Shown piece after piece: positions 13,109 to 16,208 of a DNA stretch of 16,208 bases. The notes beneath the pieces were generated by a model. That model did no database searches and had not been told where the DNA came from. It was given only the letters and a program-made list of their open reading frames with translations. A program made the position numbers and the translations under genes. The DNA comes from Spirochaetaceae bacterium. Lineage in GTDB: Bacteria; Spirochaetota; Spirochaetia; SZUA-6; Bin103. The stretch covers positions 159,033 through 175,240 of the forward strand of contig JAPPNY010000210.1 in the NCBI GenBank assembly GCA_028818385.1, written 5' to 3'. How positions within the stretch are numbered: position 1 is the stretch's first letter; each line of letters begins with the position of its first letter.

Positions 13109-13139
13109 TTGCGGGGCACATCCGCCAGACGCCTATACT
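13109..13139 (+). promoter_or_regulatory. Possible promoter of the methyltransferase gene
   Basis: TATACT (13134-13139) is a good -10 box, with TTGCGG (13109-13114) 19 bases upstream as a weak -35. The start of transcription would fall about 20 bases before the GTG at 13168, just ahead of its ribosome binding site. Confidence 0.4.
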
Positions 13140-13167
13140 CCCCGCTCTTACCCACAGGAGAGGTGAC

Positions 13168-13887
13168 GTGAAGGACTACACGGCGGCGACCTACGGCGAC
13201 CGCATCGCGGAGATCTACGACCGGATGGTGACCGGCACCGGCCCCGTGGAGGTATTGGCGCGGCTGGCGGGCGACGGCCGCGCTCTGGAACTGGGCATCG
13301 GCACCGGCAGGGTCGCCTTGCCCCTGGCCGCGCAGGGCGTCGACGTGCACGGGATCGAAGCCTCCGAGGCGATGGTGGCGAAGCTGCGCGCCAAGCCGGG
13401 CGGCGACGCCATTCCGGTGACCATCGGCGACTTCGCCGACTTTCGAGTCGACGGCACGTTCGAGCTGATCTTCGTCGTGTTCAACACCTTCTTCATGCTC
13501 GCCACCCAGGAGCAGCAGGTGCAGTGCTTCGCGCGCGTCGCCGAGCACCTCGGCGCCGGCGGCGTCTTCTTGATCGAGGCGTTCGTGCCCGACCCGACGC
13601 GGTTCGCGAACGGCCAGAACGTGGGCATCTCGCACCTGGAGTCCGACGCCGTGCAGCTTGACCTGTCCCGCCACGACGCCGCCGGCCAGCGGGTGACCTG
13701 CCAGCATCTCGTGATCGACGCGGCGGGAACCCGGCTGTTCCCGGCGCAGCTCCGCTACGCCTGGCCCTCGGAGCTGGACCTGATGGCGCGCCTGGCGGGC
13801 CTCCGCCTGCGCGAGCGCTGGAGCGGCTGGGCCGGCTCCCGGTTCACCTCGTCCAGCACCAGCCACGTCTCCCTGTACGGCGTCTGA
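13168..13887 (+). CDS. Class I SAM-dependent methyltransferase
   Basis: A 239-residue cytosolic methyltransferase of the Methyltransf_25 / UbiE-like kind. Motif I, ALELGIGTGRVALPLA (39-54), forms the S-adenosylmethionine loop. GIEASEAMV (62-70) carries the acidic residue that binds the ribose, IGDFADF (86-92) the motif near adenine, and FELIFVVFNTFFML (98-111) the strand after it. The start codon is GTG at 13168, with AGGAG seven bases upstream; no alternative is better. The substrate cannot be inferred. The gene is followed in the same direction after 47 bases by the MDR dehydrogenase, but that gene has its own TATACA box, so a shared transcript is only possible. Confidence 0.88.
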   Translation: MKDYTAATYGDRIAEIYDRMVTGTGPVEVLARLAGDGRALELGIGTGRVALPLAAQGVDVHGIEASEAMVAKLRAKPGGDAIPVTIGDFADFRVDGTFELIFVVFNTFFMLATQEQQVQCFARVAEHLGAGGVFLIEAFVPDPTRFANGQNVGISHLESDAVQLDLSRHDAAGQRVTCQHLVIDAAGTRLFPAQLRYAWPSELDLMARLAGLRLRERWSGWAGSRFTSSSTSHVSLYGV

Positions 13888-13895
13888 CGCTCCGG

Positions 13896-13925
13896 TTCGA
13901 CCCACTGGCTGTTTTTCCCTATACA
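13896..13925 (+). promoter_or_regulatory. Possible promoter before the dehydrogenase/sulfate operon
   Basis: TATACA (13920-13925) lies nine bases before the ATG at 13935, preceded after 18 bases by a weak TTCGAC. A transcript starting here would have almost no leader, and no Shine-Dalgarno sequence is seen before the ATG, so leaderless translation is possible. Confidence 0.3.
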
Positions 13926-13934
13926 GTCACGAAG

Positions 13935-14939
13935 ATGAGTCCCCATCCGGGATCGACCGCCGCGATCGTCTTTCCCGCTGCGGGCGAGGTGGAGCTGCGT
14001 GAGGTGCCGCTGCCGCCTCCGGGGCCGGACGACGTCCTGGTCGAGGTCGAGCACACCACGATCAGCGCCGGCACCGAGCTGCACTGCCTGCATGGGACCA
14101 TCCGCCTGGGCGCAGGCACCGTCCGCTTCCCGTTCACGCCCGGCTACCAGGCGGCCGGCCGCGTGCGCGCCGCGGGAGACGCGGTGACCGAAATCGCGGT
14201 GGGGGACCGGGTGTTCAGTGCCCGCTGCAAGCAGCCGCCGGGCTGGGAAGGCCGCTGGTGGGCCGGTCACTGCGCCTGGCACGTCGCGGCGGCGGCCGAC
14301 GTGATTCCGCTGCCGTCCGCCGTCGACACGCGCAGCGCCTCTGCCCTGCTGCTGGCGCAGGTAGGCTACAACGGCGGCGCGCGTCCACCGGTGGCCGCCG
14401 GCGACGCGGCGCTGGTCATCGGCGACGGCCTGGTGGGCCAGTGGGCGGCGCAGGTGCTGCGCCACCGGGGCGCGCGGGTGTTGCTGGCCGGGCACCGCCG
14501 CCGGCGGCTGGAGATCGCTGCCGAGCACAGCGCCGACGAGGTGGTCGATACCCATGCCGAGGACCCGGGCGAGTGGGTCCGGAGCCGCGCCCCGGCAGGC
14601 CTGCGCATCGCGGCGGAGACCACGGGGAAGACCGATCTCATCCGCGACGCTGCAGCCCTGCTGGGACACGACGGTCATCTTGTCGTCCTGGGTTACTATT
14701 CGCCGGGCGCCTGCGAGGTTGACATCCACTGGCTGCGGGCGGGCGAGACCACGACCCACTTCCCGAACGGCCAGCGGCGTGACCGGATGGAGCGGACGCT
14801 CGCCCTGATCGAGCAGGGAGTGGTGAAGGTGGACGAACTGGTCACCCATCGCTTCGCGCCGGCGGATGCCGCGACCGCCTACCGGATGCTGCAGCAGGAT
14901 CCGGACACGCTGGGCGTAACGATCGATTGGAGCCGATGA
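13935..14939 (+). CDS. MDR-superfamily dehydrogenase, BchC-like
   Basis: A 334-residue medium-chain dehydrogenase/reductase. The GroES-like part (1-130) has TTISAGTELHCLHG and PFTPGYQAAGRV, the pattern of BchC-type members. The Rossmann part has VIGDGLVGQWAAQVLRHRGA (161-180) for NAD(P) binding. The four-cysteine structural zinc lobe of classical alcohol dehydrogenases is absent. Similar proteins outside phototrophs act on sugars or other alcohols and are often over-annotated as BchC; no other pigment gene is here. It ends 10 bases before the CysH gene, so the two are in one operon. That is unusual company for sulfate reduction genes and may mean that reduced sulfur or a sulfated alcohol is the link. 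The cofactor role is well supported; the substrate is unknown. Confidence 0.85.
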   Translation: MSPHPGSTAAIVFPAAGEVELREVPLPPPGPDDVLVEVEHTTISAGTELHCLHGTIRLGAGTVRFPFTPGYQAAGRVRAAGDAVTEIAVGDRVFSARCKQPPGWEGRWWAGHCAWHVAAAADVIPLPSAVDTRSASALLLAQVGYNGGARPPVAAGDAALVIGDGLVGQWAAQVLRHRGARVLLAGHRRRRLEIAAEHSADEVVDTHAEDPGEWVRSRAPAGLRIAAETTGKTDLIRDAAALLGHDGHLVVLGYYSPGACEVDIHWLRAGETTTHFPNGQRRDRMERTLALIEQGVVKVDELVTHRFAPADAATAYRMLQQDPDTLGVTIDWSR

Positions 14940-14949
14940 AGAGATACGG

Positions 14950-15669
14950 ATGCAGGTAAACCAGGCCGAGATCGAGCGGCTGAACGCCGTCGCCGCCGAC
15001 GGCGCGGAGGCCTTGCTCCGCGCCCTGGTGGAACGCCACGGCCGCGCGGTGAAGCTGGCGTCCTCGCTGGGAGCCGAGGACCAGGTCCTGAGCCACATGC
15101 TGCTCGGCATCGACCCGCACGCATCCATCTTCGTGCTGGACACCGGCCGCCTGCACCAGGAGACCTACGACCTGATGGCGCGCATGATGAGCCGTTACCA
15201 CATGCACTACGAAGTGCTGTTCCCGGAGGCCGGCGCGGTGCAGGAGATGGTGCGCGACGCCGGCCCCAACCTCTTCTACGAGAGCGTGGAGCATCGCCAC
15301 CGCTGCTGCGGCGTCCGCAAGGTGGAGCCGCTGCGCCGCGCGCTCGCAGGCGCCGCCGCCTGGATCACCGGGCTGCGCCGCGCGCAGAGCCCGGACCGCG
15401 CCGACACCCCGTTCGTGGAGTGGGACTCCGCGCACGGCGCGATCAAGGCCAATCCGCTGGCCGAATGGACGGACGACCGGGTGTGGGACTACCTGCGCGC
15501 CCACGACGTGCCCTCCAATGTCCTGCACGACCGCGGCTTCCTGAGCATCGGCTGCGCTCCCTGCACGCGCGCGGTCGAGCCCGGCGAGGACCCGCGCGCG
15601 GGGCGCTGGTGGTGGGAGCAGGACGCCGTCAAGGAGTGCGGGCTGCACGTGGCCGCGAACGCCGTATGA
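14950..15669 (+). CDS. cysH: Phosphoadenylyl/adenylyl-sulfate reductase, iron-sulfur type
   Basis: This enzyme reduces activated sulfate (APS, or PAPS in some members) to sulfite with thioredoxin as electron donor, in assimilatory sulfate reduction. The 239-residue protein has the adenylyl-binding loop [15 protein letters not shown] (36-50), [10 protein letters not shown] (63-72), and the catalytic cysteine in KECGLH (Cys230). It also has the CC...CxxC set, Cys119-Cys120 and Cys202/Cys205 (SIGCAPC), which binds a [4Fe-4S] cluster. That set marks the bacterial APS-reductase type rather than the cluster-free Escherichia coli PAPS reductase. It follows the dehydrogenase by 10 bases and precedes the CysD gene by 10 bases, which supplies APS. 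The ATG at 14950 has a weak GAAGAG-type binding site eight bases upstream. Confidence 0.95.
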   Translation: MQVNQAEIERLNAVAADGAEALLRALVERHGRAVKLASSLGAEDQVLSHMLLGIDPHASIFVLDTGRLHQETYDLMARMMSRYHMHYEVLFPEAGAVQEMVRDAGPNLFYESVEHRHRCCGVRKVEPLRRALAGAAAWITGLRRAQSPDRADTPFVEWDSAHGAIKANPLAEWTDDRVWDYLRAHDVPSNVLHDRGFLSIGCAPCTRAVEPGEDPRAGRWWWEQDAVKECGLHVAANAV

Positions 15670-15679
15670 GGGCCGCCAC

Positions 15680-16208
15680 GTGACCGCCGCCCCGATGACG
15701 GCACTGCAGCGCCTGGAGGCGCAGAGCGTCTACATCCTGCGGGAGGCGTACCGGGAGTTCTCGCGCCTCTGCATGCTGTGGTCGATCGGCAAGGACTCGA
15801 CCGTGCTGCTGTGGCTGACCCGCAAGGCGTTCTTCGGGGCGGTGCCGTTTCCGCTGGTGCACATCGACACCTCGTTCAAGATCCCGGAGATGATCGCCTA
15901 CCGCGACCAGCTCGTCCGCGACTGGCGGCTCGACCTGATCTACGGCGAGAACCGCGCCGCCCTGGACGCCAAGCAGACCTTTCCGGCGGGCGCGCTGTCG
16001 CGGATCGCCTGCTGCAAGGCGCTGAAGACCGACGCGCTGGTCAACACGCTGTCCGGCGCCTGGCCGCGCTACCGGTTCGATCACGACCAGGACCGCTACG
16101 TCCAGGACGCCAACACCGAGCCGTACACCGGAGTGATCGTCGGCGCCCGCGCCGACGAGGAGGGCAGCCGCTCCAAGGAGCGCTACTTTTCGCCCCGCGA
16201 TCAGCACA
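15680..16208 (+). CDS. cysD: Sulfate adenylyltransferase subunit 2, 5' part (runs off the window)
   Basis: The small catalytic subunit of ATP sulfurylase makes APS from sulfate and ATP with the GTPase CysN, expected just beyond the edge. The visible 176 residues start at GTG 15680, which has GAGGG seven bases before it; the in-frame ATG at 15695 has no binding site. Visible motifs are [20 protein letters not shown], the PP-loop [15 protein letters not shown] (35-40 for SIGKDS), [15 protein letters not shown], and [20 protein letters not shown]. The [16 protein letters not shown] form places it in the CysD branch common in Clostridia and other anaerobes rather than the proteobacterial one. An extra stretch of about 25 residues (124-148, [16 protein letters not shown]) separates the LKTDAL helix from [11 protein letters not shown] and is probably a subfamily feature. 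The frame is open to the last base. Confidence 0.95.
   Translation, partial: MTAAPMTALQRLEAQSVYILREAYREFSRLCMLWSIGKDSTVLLWLTRKAFFGAVPFPLVHIDTSFKIPEMIAYRDQLVRDWRLDLIYGENRAALDAKQTFPAGALSRIACCKALKTDALVNTLSGAWPRYRFDHDQDRYVQDANTEPYTGVIVGARADEEGSRSKERYFSPRDQH

Noticed and set aside
13755..15143. Long minus-strand frame opposite the dehydrogenase and cysH
   Set aside because: The plus strand has clear MDR and CysH motifs; the antisense frame has none.
1..16208. CRISPR arrays, tRNA or rRNA genes
   Set aside because: I saw no regularly spaced repeats and no recognisable tRNA or rRNA sequence on either strand, though reading by eye could miss a single tRNA.

Overview
The window looks like a GC-rich bacterial metagenome contig. 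Two secreted proteins have signal peptides ending in VAFGSGG or VFGSGEEEG. That tail is common in solute-binding proteins of the Spirochaetales, so a high-GC spirochaete is my best guess; no rRNA or marker gene confirms it. The first 72 bases are pure homopolymer blocks and look like a contig-end artefact.

Layout: (1) 97-2082, minus: a family 5 (peptide/nickel type) solute-binding protein, with an 18-bp palindrome just upstream of its ribosome binding site. (2) 2283-3165, plus: a frameshifted transposase remnant, then a perfect 17-bp inverted repeat. (3) 3286-3693, minus: a small secreted protein in AT-richer DNA. (4) 3865-5246, minus: a DsbA-like thioredoxin-fold protein, ATGA-coupled to an unrecognised 127-residue protein. 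(5) 5357-6627: a tyrosine recombinase gene bracketed by two related, imperfectly palindromic 26-28 bp sites whose design resembles Xer/dif crossover sites. (6) 6681-12520, minus: an unknown protein, two LplB/LplC-type sugar ABC permeases, their solute-binding protein, a terminator-like hairpin, and a stand-alone RnfD/NqrB-like membrane protein. (7) 12640-13070, plus: a ribbon-helix-helix antitoxin-like gene running out of frame into a deleted Uma2 nuclease remnant. (8) 13168-end, plus: a SAM methyltransferase, a BchC-like zinc-independent-looking MDR dehydrogenase, an iron-sulfur CysH reductase and the start of CysD.

The core functions are solute uptake (a peptide-type and a saccharide-type importer, neither with its ATPase here), periplasmic thiol chemistry, and assimilatory sulfate activation and reduction. 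Between them lie several scars of mobile DNA: transposase, Uma2 and antitoxin remnants, and the recombinase island. The most novel-looking object is that recombinase island. Its two flanking sites carry a shared left arm in direct orientation but a 6-bp centre in inverted orientation, so it could be a tiny integrative element or a self-inverting segment. This is inference from sequence pattern only.
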